Below, piece after piece: positions 34,747-46,739 of a DNA stretch of 64,000 nucleotides; within the stretch, counting starts at the first letter, position 1; every line of letters begins with the position of its first letter. The position numbers and the translations under genes are program-made. Source of the DNA: Diphasiastrum complanatum (Eukaryota > Streptophyta > Lycopodiopsida > Lycopodiales > Lycopodiaceae); NCBI GenBank assembly GCA_029204225.1, contig CM055107.1, forward strand, positions 50,228,367 to 50,292,366. The letters run 5' to 3'. The notes under the pieces are model-generated. The model did no database searches and was not told where the DNA came from. It saw nothing but the letters and a program-made list of their open reading frames with translations.

Positions 34747-36260
34747 TTTACTTATAAATTACAAAGCATTCATCCACAAATAAAGTCCTATAGAGAGTGA
34801 AAACACCAAGATTGCTTCACAAACCAATGTTTCTCAACATTAGGTTCACAATGGATCCATCATGGATCAAGTACATAATCACCATAATCTCTCTCTAAGC
34901 TGCATCCAACACATGTGGGACAGCTCATTGTACTCATCCATATCCATTTTGGATAAGATCTACCAAGTTTGCCACATCATCCATTGGTGGTTTGTGTTGA
35001 CCTTCTAGATTTCTACAATCTAGGACCTAACTCCTATAGTTTGGGAGATGTCATATTTGACATCAAATGAAAGCCAAGCAAAATGGATCTAAATATTACA
35101 AGTGTCATTTCACATGTGTGGATAGGTCCTCACACGTGTGGATACATATAGATGTCAAATGCATCAAAGAAACTATGTGAAAATTGCTAAATTCTAACAA
35201 ATTAGTGGTGAGAATGGTGCAACGGACCTTGGTACGATCTCCACCTCCTCATCTACAAGATTGCCTTCATTAAAGTATTCAAGTATGTGTGCATCGATGA
35301 AGATGTCTTGCTTCAGAGGAGAGGGGTCTTCAGCCTTCTCTTCAGCCCTTGGGCTTTCCTGGACTTCGATTGCTGCTTGATCTTCTGTTGTTTCTTGATT
35401 AGGTTCAGCTGCATCTATCTTTTCTGCTCTGTTGTTTTGAGTGGAATCAGCTACAATTGTCTATTCTGCTTGTGTGGTTGTAGGCAACTCCCTTTCTCCC
35501 TCACCTCAAATTGTTGCATTTCTCTATTGGGCATGAGGGGGTGAGTTAATAGCATGAAAGGATTTTGATGGTGATTAGGATTGGGTGCTTCTAGCTAGTG
35601 ATTGCATCAATGTCTGCTAGGTGATGTGCATATGGTGCTGAGGTGAGGAGGCAGCAGGTGAGGATCTTCGTTGTTGGGTACATCTTGTCTGGAGGCTACC
35701 TTCCTCTTCATCCTCATTGTCTTCACTACTAGATGAGACATATTTGTAGCCTGCCATCTCCTTTTTATGCTTCCTAGGAATCAGCTTCGTGGTCTTTGCC
35801 TGTGGGGTATCTTACTCTGTCTCAAACTTTGGAGGTGGTCTGCAGGTGGTCATCTTGTTTCTTGACCTCTTTGCTGGTGTTGTGGTATCAACAAGTTGTG
35901 ATGGCCTATCATGTTTCCTCTTGACTCAATGTTCATGAAACATATAGCCTCGGCTAGCAGCAACATCCCTTGGAACTAAGGCTAGCTTCAAGTCAATGGA
36001 GGAGTGACTTTGAGCCACATCAAAAAAGATATATCCCAAGGAGGTAATTGGGGCTCTCTTCTGGAGGGCAATAATAACTTGTCGGGAGATGAATCCGGCC
36101 CAATTGTATATATTTTGGCAGCCTTCCAAGGATTCTCCCAACATGGCAAAAATCTGGAGGGAGATCCTCAGTAGATGTGTCGTTGTGAGATGCAAAATGG
36201 AATGGAGATGGCGGATGAAAAATCAAAAGTGAAATAGAACAACTGGCGGATGCAAAAGAA
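34747..36260. other. No recognisable gene; decayed minus-strand coding traces
   Basis: 34750-35250 is AT-rich with no ORF. On the minus strand, 36195-35926 reads EGCQNIYNWAGFISRQVIIA, then LQKRAPITSLGYIFFDVAQS, which looks protein-like. 35900-35290 is Ser/Pro/His-rich with stops. I do not recognise a family; an old transposon ORF is likely. Confidence 0.25.
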
Positions 36261-36261
36261 T

Positions 36262-37312
36262 CAGGTCTTACTATCTAAGGTAAGAAGGGATAGCGAGAAA
36301 ATTGTTGATTAGACGTTGACCTTTGATCCTGCCATGAAATTCTAAGTCAGATTTGATTCGGATAGTTAACATGCAATCTTTCGTGCTTATATCGTTACGA
36401 GCACATGAGCGTGCAGTGGTAATGATTATTCCTTCATGATTGTGGTTCAGATGTTTCTTTCTGGAAAGCACAAAACTCTGCAATTAGCATCTAAAGCTCG
36501 CGCAGATAATTGTATCTGCTCATTCCTTCCAAACGTTCCGAACTCTCAAGCAACTATAACTCCAGGTTTTCACAAAAATTCTTCTGTTGTCTTTGCAAGT
36601 GAAATCGCATATTACAAAATGATCTAAGAGGAGGAGAGAGAGAGCAAGAGTGATGGCCGGCATGGTGCAGGTGGTTTGTTGTATCACGACAGCTCAGACA
36701 ATTTGCAGTATACAAATGCAGCTTTTGTGATGCTAACATATTCAGATTACCTAGCTAAAGCATCAGATACAGTTTCTTGCGGGGGCACATCAGTGACGCC
36801 AAACAAACTTGCTGCTTTTGCACGACGCCAGGTAAAGCTCTTTTTCCATATCAACAAACGGGTGTGATTCCACCTTCAAAATTATTTTTGTTCCTTTATA
36901 GAAAGAAAGCCCCATATGTGCTATTTCTAGCATCTCTGTATCAGAACCATACATGATACATGCTTGTGTGATCATCACGTAGGTGGACTATATTCTCGGG
37001 GAAAATCCAGCTAACTACTCGTACATGGTTGGATTCGGCTCCAGCTTCCCGCAACATGTTCATCACCGAGCTTCATCTTTACCATCTCTAAAGCAACATC
37101 CGTCACGGATCCCATGCAGTGAAGGATTCACGTGGTTATCTAGTGAAGATCCAAATCCGAATCTACTGGTGGGTGCAGTTGTAGGGGGCCCTGATAGGTC
37201 TGACGTCTACAGTGACAACAGATCCAACTATCAAGAAGTTGAGCCCACGACCTATAACAGTGCAGCTCTTGTGGGGGCTTTGGCATATTTGTATGGTTCA
37301 AAACTCAAATAG
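36262..37312 (+). pseudogene. GH9 endo-1,4-beta-glucanase, copy 2 (5'-truncated, last exons open)
   Basis: The first retained piece, QVLLSK (36262-36279), is the end of an exon cut at its 5' side. Three complete exons follow with good AG/GT borders and no stops: 36451-36565 (MFLSGKHKTLQLASKARADN), 36671-36831 (GGLLYHDSSDNLQY, SDTVSCGGTSVTPNKLAAFA) and 36983-37312 ([20 protein letters not shown], then [18 protein letters not shown]). The last contains the usual GH9 C-terminal active-site segments: HVHHR with the catalytic-region His, and [20 protein letters not shown] with the Asp and Glu. It ends [15 protein letters not shown]. The N-terminal half of the (alpha/alpha)6 barrel is missing, so it cannot be an active enzyme unless spliced to a distant 5' part. 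Copy 1 is its close relative. Confidence 0.9.
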
Positions 37313-37670
37313 CAATTGACTCAGTACAGAGAAAACTTTTGATTGCTAGCAAACCAAGAGATGAAAAAAAAAATCTGATTGAGATATAAAGGAGCGCATA
37401 AAACTTTACACGGTAGTATAGCTTGAACAGCTGCATGTTCTAACAACTTTTTTCTCAATTACAGATGCTTGAATAGATCCTGCAATGTCTATGAATATTT
37501 TATTTGAATTGGTGTCGAAGCAGCAAAATTGTAAGATTTTTTTTCTAAAATTCATGATCAAATCTTGAGTTAAGTAGTATTGTGAAGACTTGGATTTCTA
37601 CACTTTACTTCAGGGCAGATTCGTTGTAGTTATGCAGTCTTATGAATTAGTTTACCTTGTAGGTTGTATT

Positions 37671-40240
37671 TATTTCTTTAGAGGTGATTATAGCAATGTA
37701 TTGGAGTAAATCTACAATTAGGTAGTGTCATCTGAAAAATTTACTGAAAGAACATCCTAATTGCCTTGAGATTCACACTAATTGCCTCTATATTGCTCTT
37801 GATAAAAAGTAAAGCCATCCACTAACCTATCCAAGAGTTATCATCTCCCATTATTCTCAATATAATTATTTACTCATAGTTAGTGTGATTCATCAATCAC
37901 CCACCCTCCATTATACTACTTAGAGCAAAGGATTTATGATGGTATTTTGGCAACTCAGGCTTGCCATCGTCACAAGCTATTATATCTCTATCATATAGAC
38001 ATTTACTTTGAAACTACCACATCTGATTCGTCAAAGTATTTGGTGCTAGTATTATCTATGTGCAGTTTTCAAATTTATTTTCCTTAGGAGTGAATTGGTG
38101 CTGCTTTCTCAAAGTGACCATAATATCATCCCATACATCGGCAATCCAAATTGCATCATTGAAAAATAATGATGGCACTCATTTTCATGATATGTAAATA
38201 GGCCTATGATAAACTACAATCTCTTAAGAGTGGCGCCCATATAAATCATTCAGAGCTTGGGAGTAACCAAAATAAAAAATTGGAAGTGGTATATTCAAAC
38301 CTAAAAAGATATCTACATATTTTTGAGACAATTTGTACATGGGTTAGTATTTACATGACACATGTTGTAGCAACATGGCCTTGGTAACTATGAAAAAAAC
38401 TAGACGTTTATAATACAAAAGTTGGCAGTCAATGTCCTTTCATAAAGAAGGCGATACAGAAATTCAATGTGCTAAGTTTATAGATGATACACTAGGCGTC
38501 TAGCAAATCGAGTCCTAGTTGGAACCTGATTATAGATTGTGGTCTCTTTCTATATCTTTTTCTTGCTAAATCTTATTCTCTCCTGGGATTTGCTCAACCA
38601 TATTGCTTCATCGAGTTGTGTTGATGAGGACTTTGTTCTCAACTTCTAGATTGGGCCACCACTATGTTATGCTTACTATCAGAAAATATGAGATTCTCAT
38701 TTCCTACATGGAACGTATACCTCTGATTGTCATGTTGCTTCCCTAGTCAATAATAGTGGTTCAACTTGGGCTACTTATTTTCAATAACATACAATGAATT
38801 GTTGAGGTGTACTCTTGACATACCTCAAATTTCACTTTGTTGTCTTTCAAAAATATTGAGAAGAATACATCGTGAGTTGACTCACCAACCAAAATAAAAG
38901 GTGTATAAAATCAAGAGGAGAGTTAGATCTTATCAAAGATCTCTTGAAAGGAAGCTTATGAGATTTGGAGACTCCACAAGCTTCACAAAGCTTGCCACAC
39001 TTGGATATGGTTTTGGGAAGTCCTTTTGCTAGCTCCTTTGTCACCATGGTCTCCATAGCTTTGTAGTTAGGATGGCCTAACCTTTTGTGCCATAATTCCA
39101 CTTGAGTGAGCTCCTCCCTTGCCATGTTCACACTTCCAACCATCACATTAGCATCCAATTTGAATAACCTCCCTTGCTTGAAACCACTAGCAATACAGCT
39201 AATGTGTAGTCTTGTTATTGTTGTGTAGATCAAATTGCCTACTAATTGATGTACAAAGTGATATCCACAAGGAATGTACAAATCCAACATAGCCAGTTTA
39301 ACACGAACCTCAATAGGTGTATTCATTTGCTTGCATATGGAACAAATTGAGCAATTTACTGACACGCGTAGTCTATGTAAGTCCAATACCTTGCTCCTTT
39401 CGCCATATTTCAACTTGCAAGCAGTACTAATTAAGGTCAAGTCTGTCATATCAAACTAATTACATAGATCTACTTTCACAACATTTACCAAATCTTTGAT
39501 TATATGCATTAATAGTCAAATCATCAACATACATCACAATCAAAATAAAACAAGAACGTTGTGGTATTATATATCAAAGGCCATGCCATAATGGTGAAAA
39601 AGTTGCAAGAGCTCACATATAACAATCCCCACCACAAAAGTAGTTACAATTCTGATAATCGAAGAACTAAGATTCATATTGGGATTTAAAATTACTAAGA
39701 ATTGTGTATGAAATGATTTTGCCAACAAAGAGATGATCTTCATTTCATGATAGTTTCTTGCAATGGGTTTCGTACTTTGACCACAAAATATGTCCGTGAT
39801 TTTGAAATTTTGAAATTGGCAAGGATTCATGAATATTCATGATCAACATTGACAATAATCACAATCAGTGTTCAAAATTATCACGACTAGTATTTACAAT
39901 AATTATGATCACTATTCACAATAATCATGATCATTTTCAATATAAGTAATTTTAGATAATCTCTTCATACGCATCTCGGAAAAGTCAATCGATTCTTCAT
40001 CCGATATAGGGAAGACATTTTGTATATATTATGAAAAACAAGACACTATTAGAAACAATAGAATATATTGATTAAGAAATTATCAAAATATAATATCATT
40101 TGTCATATTTGTTCATTAAAGCATGCGAGAGCGGAATATTGAAGAAGAAGAAACTAGAACATGTGGAAACAAGCATGCATCAAATTTCTTTAAGTCTCCC
40201 ACACACATGTGATTATTATATTCTGGATGTTCACAATTAA
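37671..40240 (-). mobile_element. Unit X copy B, inverted, most complete version
   Basis: It is the reverse complement of 1815-4045, joined to the GH9 copy 2 3' flank (37313-37670). A 200-codon minus-strand frame (39449-38847) fuses RT sequence (CKQMNTPIEVRVKLAMLDLY, VHQLVGNLIYTTITRL) in frame to a GAG-pre-integrase domain (QGRLFKLDANVMVGSVNMA, ELWHKRLGHPNYKAMETMVT, CEACGVSKSHKLPFKRS). This order is wrong for copia, where integrase precedes RT. Copies A and C lack the pre-integrase block exactly between ACACATTAGC and the following T-run. The 22-bp tandem repeat is at 39829-39940. Confidence 0.8.
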
Positions 40241-42002
40241 GCATGCAATAGCCAATAAATTTGTTTGTTTTTCTTTCTATGCATGCAGCCTATGTTCTTT
40301 TTTGCATGTAATAAATTGATCCAAGAAAGCATACTACATTTTGTCCATGTATTTGGAAATGAGAACATGTTTGTACATGAGCTCAAACACACCAAATCAA
40401 AGAAAACTTACAAGTGAAAAACTTGAGATCTCAACATTTGCAAGACTTCACTTACAAGGCCTAACAGCCAAGCCAAACTTTAAAAGTTTAGACCGCCACC
40501 ACGTATTAGACTTCAACGTTGACTTTCTTCTATATTTGATTAACCAACCTCAAAACACAGTAACATAGTGATACCTTTGCAAAGCAAGGCCAAAAATTGC
40601 AACTTTTTCAGGATTTTTAATAGTTGGTCTACAATGCTAGATTCAAAATCAATTCCCAATCAATTCAAAATCTCAATTTGAATTTCCTTGATACAAATCT
40701 CATAGGAACTATTGGATTAAGATTAGAATACATGTGCATGCAACCCAAGGTAAGGTAATTAGGCACTTGAATTTGAATATAAGTAGTTTTCAAAATCCTC
40801 TAATTGGTAAGTTCCAAAAGATGTTAAAAAAAAATCAAAACGCCTCAATGACATCAATTAAAAATCAGCACCATTTGCATAAGAAAGTCAACTAGAAAGT
40901 GACAACAATATGAACTATCATATCCTACATCCTTACAATGTGTTTCACAAAAAAAACAACACATTGATTGGCTAGTAGAATGAAATACATTGACCTATAC
41001 ATGGGCTCACACGTAGATTCCTTTAATAGTTGCTTGGTTGATGGAAGGACAAAGGTTTTGACAAGTGCTGCTGGAATTGAAATTCCTAAACAAGAGACTT
41101 TTCCATGTGCAGTCAAGATTGGTAAGGTTCCCTATACGGTGGCAAATGATTGAAAAAGAGAAGACATCCCTTTAGTCGATTATTGAGCTTTCAACTATTG
41201 GCATCAACACCTGAATCCACAATTTGTTTGGTGAATATTGAAACGTAATTGGATGAAAAAGGATACATCGCGTAAGCAAGTGATCAGGATTAGAGCATAT
41301 ATAAACCAAAACTTGCAAAAATAACCTATTGTTTTTTTGAGGCTGATGGATAAAAGGTAAAAATTTGCTTACCAAGCACACATCCATCGCAACAAAACTA
41401 GACCAATTGTCTTTTTCCCTTTTGAGCTACCAAAACGTACACAAAACACATTTCTTGCTAGTGTGAACCAAGTTGCCTCAAAAAAGAAAGTTTTCCCAAG
41501 TCCTCCTTATTTATGTAAAGCAGGAAAAGCTTCTCTTATAGATTCATCTTGGCCTTCAACAACATATGTACAGCTCCAATCCCATGTCCTCCATCTTATT
41601 CAAAATCTAACATTTCAGGCTTTAAATGACCTCCTTTTTTCCCCAAAATTCACTACAACAAGACATGTGATTTTCCGTTTTTTTTGAGCATTTTTTATTA
41701 AGATAGAATTTAAAATGAGTCATGGGAGGAGCGGAAAGCTCGATCGTCGAGTTCAGCATTTGGCCTCAGTATAAGCCTTGCAAATTTTAACATATTTTTC
41801 AAAGATTTATAGGGAGGGTTATAGGAAGGGTTATACAGAGGGTTATAGAGAGGGTTAGTATAGGGAGGGTCAAACAAGCCAAGAGGAATTCCTAAATACT
41901 TTGTTCATCGAGGGTAATACCGTGACTGATGGAAAAAAGGCTCCTTCGGTATAAACCATGGTATAAAACATAATGTAAATGCATCTCACTTTTGCTCATT
42001 AG
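40241..42002. other. Spacer with short repeats; no supported gene
   Basis: A 61-codon plus frame (40968-41153; MASRMKYIDLYMGSHVDS, then GRTKVLTSAAGIEIPKQ) is not recognised. CACTACAACAAGACATG at about 41651 resembles a CACTA-type terminus. At 41810-41870 a run of AGGGTTATA-like words repeats about five times. Confidence 0.3.
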
Positions 42003-43186
42003 TGTAGGACAGTTGTTTGATAATGGATTGGATGTCAAATTTTATATTGACAAGTGAGTAATCTCAAGGGAGAGTGAAATGATAGGTAGAGGATCTAGAG
42101 TTGGAAAGTTGTACAAGCTAGATTCTAGGGAGAGTGCTAACATTTATGATGTTGCTTATGAGACCAAGGTTCATCAGGAGGACCTATGACATAAGAGATT
42201 GGGACATCTCAATTTCAAGGCTATGCAATCTATGGTCAAGGAAGGAAAAGTAGTTGGACTACCAAAGACACTTTCAAAGGAGCTTCAACCTTGTGAAGCT
42301 TGTGTTTTGGCAAAATCACATAGGAGACCTTTTCTGAGATCCAACATCAAAACTCAACATCCATTTGAACTCGTGCACTCTGATGTTCATGTCTCTTCAA
42401 GCAAGAGCAAAGGAGGAGCAAATTGCTTTGTTTCTTTCATAGATGATTACACAAGATATTCTTGGATCTACATGCTATCTTCTAAAGCCATGGTTTATGA
42501 TGTCTTTCTTACTTTCAAAGCTTATGTATAAAAGCAGTTTTATTTCAAGCTAAAAGCTTTGAGAAGTGATAGTGGAGGTGAATATACCTCTACTATGAGC
42601 AAGAGGGAATACAGAGATAATTTTCTTGTTCTTATAATGCTCAAAAAAATGGAGTTGCTGAAAGAAAAAATAGACCATTATGTGAATGTGCAAAAGCCAT
42701 TAGGCTAGAAGCATCTCTACCTAAAGAATTTTGGGGAGAAGTAGTTGCATGTGCAAATTATCTTTGTATTAGGCTTCCTAATCTTGCTATAGAAGGAAGA
42801 ACACCATTTGAGATGTTGTACAAAAAAAAACCTAAAGTAGATCATCTTAGGATCTTTGGCTATTTATGCTTTGTGCATGCTCCTTTAGAGACTAGGAAAA
42901 AGGATGATCCTATTGCTATTAAAGGTATTTTTGTTCGATATGCATCTTCTAAGAAAGCATATAAAGTTTATGTTCCATCTATTGACAAGAATGTTGTAAA
43001 TAGAAATGTGATCTTTCATGAAGATAAAAAATTTAACTTGGATGAAGCAAAGATCAAGGAGTGTCATGCAAGATCTACAATCATCAATCTTAATATTGTT
43101 CAAGAAGTGGTGGGGCCGAGGCTTGAGGTGGAGCAACTTCAAACACCTACACCAAGAAGATCCACAATAGAATGATTTGAGCCAAG
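42003..43186 (+). pseudogene. Ty1/copia GAG-pre-integrase and integrase fragment
   Basis: Integrase inserts element cDNA into chromosomes. Visible: VGKLYKLDSRESANIYDVAY, then a TGA where DLW is usual (about 42188), HKRLGHLNFKAMQSMVKEGK with CEACVLAKSHRRPF (the HHCC zinc site), LVHSDVH and FIDDYTRYSWIYMLSSKAM (first catalytic Asp area), LRSDSGGEYTSTMS (second Asp), then a frameshift near 42610 and NGVAERKNR (the Glu area), EFWGEVVACANYL and GRTPFEMLYKKKPKVDHLRI. It ends in the linker TPTPRRSTIE, where sequence changes abruptly at 43187 to the SET-bearing block. The last 485 bp recur at 47331-47815, where the copia continues into RT. Confidence 0.92.
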
Positions 43187-44085
43187 AAGAGTATGAAGAG
43201 TTTAGATGAGGTTGAGCGACACTTGATCTTAAATGGACCAGAGCCCTTTCTTGATCCAAGAATGGAGAAGAAAAAAAAGATAAAACTCATAGAAAATATA
43301 CATAAAATGTTTCACAAAAAGACATATTTGATGTGCTTTTCAACACTTTGTAGTTTACAAATTATAAATAATATTTTATTATTAATTTTCCTAAGCTTTG
43401 TACATAACACCTTTCAGATAACATGGGATACTTTGATCAAATGTCATCAGCTTATCTTCAAAAGATAAGAAGCAATGTCAAGGAATTGTCAGATCAACAT
43501 GTGCATCCAAATATTTCTCCTTTTTTTGAAAGACGAAGAATTATTGATTTTGATCCTACTTTCAATGTAGTTTGGAATAACGAATTGCCAATTCCCATGG
43601 ATGTAGCATTTGAGTACTATGAAAAAACATATATAGTAAAAAAATCTGGAATAAATGACATTACCGGTGAGGGCTTGTTTGTCTTAGAAAATCTACATAA
43701 AGATGATATATTGTTTCCTTATGGTGGACCTCGATATAAACTTCAACATTGGAAACAATTTATGCCTTTTATCTAAGAATGAAAACTTATGCCCTAGTTG
43801 AAAATGATATGTGAGGTGTTTCTGAAAGTGAGATTCGAATAATCATGGGAGATGTGGAACATGGAAATGTAGCAGGTTACATTAATAGCTCAATTTTCAA
43901 TAAGGCCTTGACAAACGTCAAGTGGGAATATGCTCCATTTCTCAAACCTTGGAGATCTGAAAATAGTACAAATCCACATGATTATGGGTTTGTAGCAACA
44001 ATTGCCACCAAGGACATAGAAGCAGGGAGTGAGTTATTTACAGAGTATCCGTTTGACAATTTGTTAACAATATAGCTATTTCCAA
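43187..44085 (+). pseudogene. SET-domain ORF, copy in block R1
   Basis: A short remnant of the transposase-associated exon (MKSLDEVERHLILNGPEPFL) is followed, after what was an intron (the GT donor is now GA), by a SET-type ORF from ATG 43423: MGYFDQMSSAYLQKIRSNVK, then DPTFNVVWNNELPIPMDVA, GINDITGEGLFVLENLHKDD and ILFPYGGPRYKLQHW. After a frame break at 43774 and a stop near 43810 it resumes at 43845: DVEHGNVAGYINSSIF, TNVKWEYAPF, YGFVATIATKDIEAGSELFT, then EYPFDNLLTI and a stop. The GxGLF start, GYIN, and IEAGxELFTxY end are the landmarks of a SET methyltransferase fold. Cofactor or lysine activity is not testable here. The cysteine-rich pre/post-SET regions of many histone enzymes are not seen. 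Confidence 0.7.
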
Positions 44086-44329
44086 TGGTTGTGGATGATC
44101 ACCATCATATCGATTCATTATAATGAAAACTACATGGCAAGTGTTGTGTGTGTGTGAGTGTGCATGTTTAAATCACATTTTAGTGTTTCATTGAAAATTT
44201 TTAAGCTATCTCTCTCTCATGATGATATTTATTAGCATGACATTTTTCCTAAAACAAGCTTCAATTCCATAATCATTTATTAGTAAAGAATATTTTTAGG
44301 CAATTGTGTATTATTTTCAACCTACATAA

Positions 44330-44355
44330 TCTCTCTCTCTCTCTCTCTCTCTCTT
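44330..44355. repeat. (CT)n microsatellite, also at 57369-57392
   Basis: A run of about 12 CT units lies just upstream of the unrecognised ORF in both R1 and R2. A similar CT run is at 52211-52240 inside the solo LTR. Confidence 0.9.
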
Positions 44356-44385
44356 GGCAAAGCAAAGGCAATTATCAAGGATTAT

Positions 44386-45199
44386 GAGAAAGCAACCACT
44401 CTTGGAATCCGGGCCACAAATCCCAGTTTCAGTCATGCCGCAATTCTCCCCTCAGCACCAGTATCAGGGAGGTACGAATATAGGGTTGGATGCGAGCGTA
44501 GATCAGGGTGGAGCTCCTAAAATTTCAGATAAAATGGACACCCAAGCTGCTAAAGCCGGTCCATCAGGGACCGGAGTGTTATTTCAAAAGCCGATCACCA
44601 TCGAGGACCATTTGCAAAAAATTTTACATCAACATCCACATATGTCCTCAAGGGGTGGTTGGGTGATCAAATTCAAAACCTCTAAGAGAGAGGTTGAAAA
44701 AGACTTGGATAAACTACCGGCATTGGGAGAGCAGCCAGCTTGGCAAACCGTTTTCAAGAAAGCTCCAGATTCTATTACGATCTATGTTACTAGCCCTCGC
44801 CAATTGCAAGTCGATCCATATTATTTGTCGATGCCACGACATAATAAATGGAAAGATATGGGCATGGATCAAGTCAGCATCCACACCCCAAATTTGCCCA
44901 ACAATCACCAAACCTACAATTGGCAGATATCGGTGGATTTTCTCCGAGCGCTCCAATTTTATAGTACTAAGTATCGGAATTTCACCAGACCCAACTGTGC
45001 AACAATCGGCTATCTTTTTAATGATTTGTCCAAGTTGACAACTGTTGTAACGAGATAGGATGATTGCCTACCACCCTTGGCATTCAATCCAAAACTTCCC
45101 ATGGCGTCAGATAAAGTCCAAGACCAGTTGCCAATCGCCAGACTATATTATTGTGCAGCCATGTTGGGAGGTTCTTGGGAATCACAATTTGTGGCCTAG
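44386..45199 (+). pseudogene. Unrecognised ORF of block R1, upstream of an LTR
   Basis: The frame reads SGPQIPVSVMPQFSPQHQYQ, then a low-complexity acidic linker, ITIEDHLQKILHQHPHMSSR, GGWVIKFKTSKREVEKDLDK, ITIYVTSPRQLQVDPYYLSM, WQISVDFLRALQFYSTKYRN and FTRPNCATIGYLFNDLSKLT, with TAG at 45056-45058. It continues readable as DDCLPPLAFNP, LPIARLYYCAAMLGGSWES. A further piece, NYDFNVECFEFMEKVQYHLI, lies near 45255-45310. I know no family with these words. A polypurine tract and LTR follow at 45394, so it may be an extra ORF of an LTR element. The copy at 57400-58243 has different stops. Compared with that copy, R1 lacks 5 bp near 44402, which obscures the true start. Confidence 0.5.
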
Positions 45200-45393
45200 A
45201 TAACTTTGAATTGGATGTCGGCACAAATAAGTGTTTTTTTTCACAAAACTATGATTTTAATGTGGAGTGCTTTGAATTCATGGAGAAGGTGCAGTACCAT
45301 CTCATCAAGGTATGATGCAAGGCCAACCAGAGCCTGAAATGAATAAATCTCACGAGGTGTCATGGGACCACCACCAATTTTGGTGGGGGATAC

Positions 45394-46012
45394 TGTTGGA
45401 GGGTTTGCGGATCCCAATTCAACCCTAACTCTAGTTAATAAGTGAGAGAGATTTGGCTCCATGCATGTGTAAGTCCAACTCGATGATCACATAGTTATTT
45501 GATAAGTAGAAAGTCAATAAAAGGACTTTAGGCCTTTTTGCGGGACTTTTGATGTCGCAAGGCCTAGATGTCAAGTTAGTGAATAAAGTTGGGACTCCCA
45601 CCAAAATTGGCTCAAATTCAATTTCAAATTGGTTCCCTCCAATTATTGAATGGGTCCCCACTCCTTTTTTTAAGTTTGAATAGTTAGGGAAGTAGAAATG
45701 GTCCAATAGTATTTTGAGGCCAAGGCTCTCCTCTCCACTATAAATAGGGGCAAACTTGAGTTTGGAAACCATGTTCATATTCTCATTTCAATACAAGCAG
45801 ATTGGTTCTCTTATGGAATGGACTTGTGAATTTCCTTGCTCTCTATCTCGTTTCCTCCATGTCTCATGTTTTTGTTCTATTTGTTAATTGTTGGAGTTGT
45901 TGCTTATTGGGATTGAATATTCTTATGATTTTTGTGAGAGAGAAAGGGAGAGAGAGAAGAGTAAGTTTCTCTATTATTGTGGATCGTAGGGTTAACGGAT
46001 CTTGGGATCGAA
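45394..46012 (+). repeat. LTR in block R1 (3'-truncated)
   Basis: The purine-rich TGGTGGGGGATAC leads into TGTTGGAGGGTTTGCGG. It carries a TATA box (TATAAATAG, 45739-45747) and a GAGAGAGAAAGGGAGAGAG tract. It matches 58439-59158, and inverted 52069-52781, but has lost about 115 bp at its 3' end. Confidence 0.82.
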
Positions 46013-46018
46013 CCCGAA

Positions 46019-46690
46019 GTGCCTTGAGATCCTCGAGTTCCTCTCCTTCTACATCTTCCCCTACTAATACCATACGACTTTCTTCTCTCTTGACAGCCAG
46101 ATCTATCTCCTTCGTATGGGCAGGATCTTCATGAACATTGGCTCCTTGGGAGGTTTCTTCTATGGGTTCTCTCTTTGCCCTGGGCATAACCACTACCACT
46201 TCATCCATCTCATAATCCTTGAAATATTGTGGCACATCATGCATAGGTTTGGGTTCTTCTATGGCGTCTTCTTGGATTTTATCTTGTAACTTCTGGTTGG
46301 TAATCAAATCGGTCTTGGTCCCTCTTTTATCACTCTTAGCCTTCCACTCAGTGGTTTTTGCCTTATATAGGGGTTTACGTTCACAGTGCGCTAGTGGGTG
46401 GCTGATTGTTGATACCCAATCTTTTCAGAGTATGGTCAAGTTTTCTGATGCTCTTTGATGGTTTCTTCATACCAAGATCTGCAAAGGTGATCGGAGCTTT
46501 TTTATTCAAAGATTCTCCTAGTGGGGAATCCGAATAACTGGCTCTTTTCCCTTGGCGTTCATAGGCAACTCTGATCGTGGATCAGGTTTCAGATCTTTCA
46601 CCATCTTTATGCTATTGTCCCATAATGAGATTTATAGCTTATGAAGAGCTTCATCCTCAGCTAGGTCCCAATCTATGTGAAAGATTTCAA
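46019..46690 (-). pseudogene. Ty3/gypsy remnant upstream of RT, block R1
   Basis: Minus strand from 46307: NQKLQDKIQEDAIEEPKPMH, then DVPQYFKDYEMDEVVVVMPR, ESRMVLVGEDVEGEELEDLK. In R2 the same frame runs on into the gypsy RT entry; here it is cut at 46019. Further upstream (46690-46330) traces such as HIDWDLAEDEALHKLEISLW can be read with stops. Confidence 0.7.
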
Positions 46691-46739
46691 ATCCTTAAGA
46701 TTCAATCTACTTGAATGATCTTTGGTTAGAAAGAGAAAT

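Noticed and set aside
36262-37312. Functional cellulase gene
   Set aside because: The N-terminal half and part of the first retained exon are missing, and foreign sequence directly precedes it.
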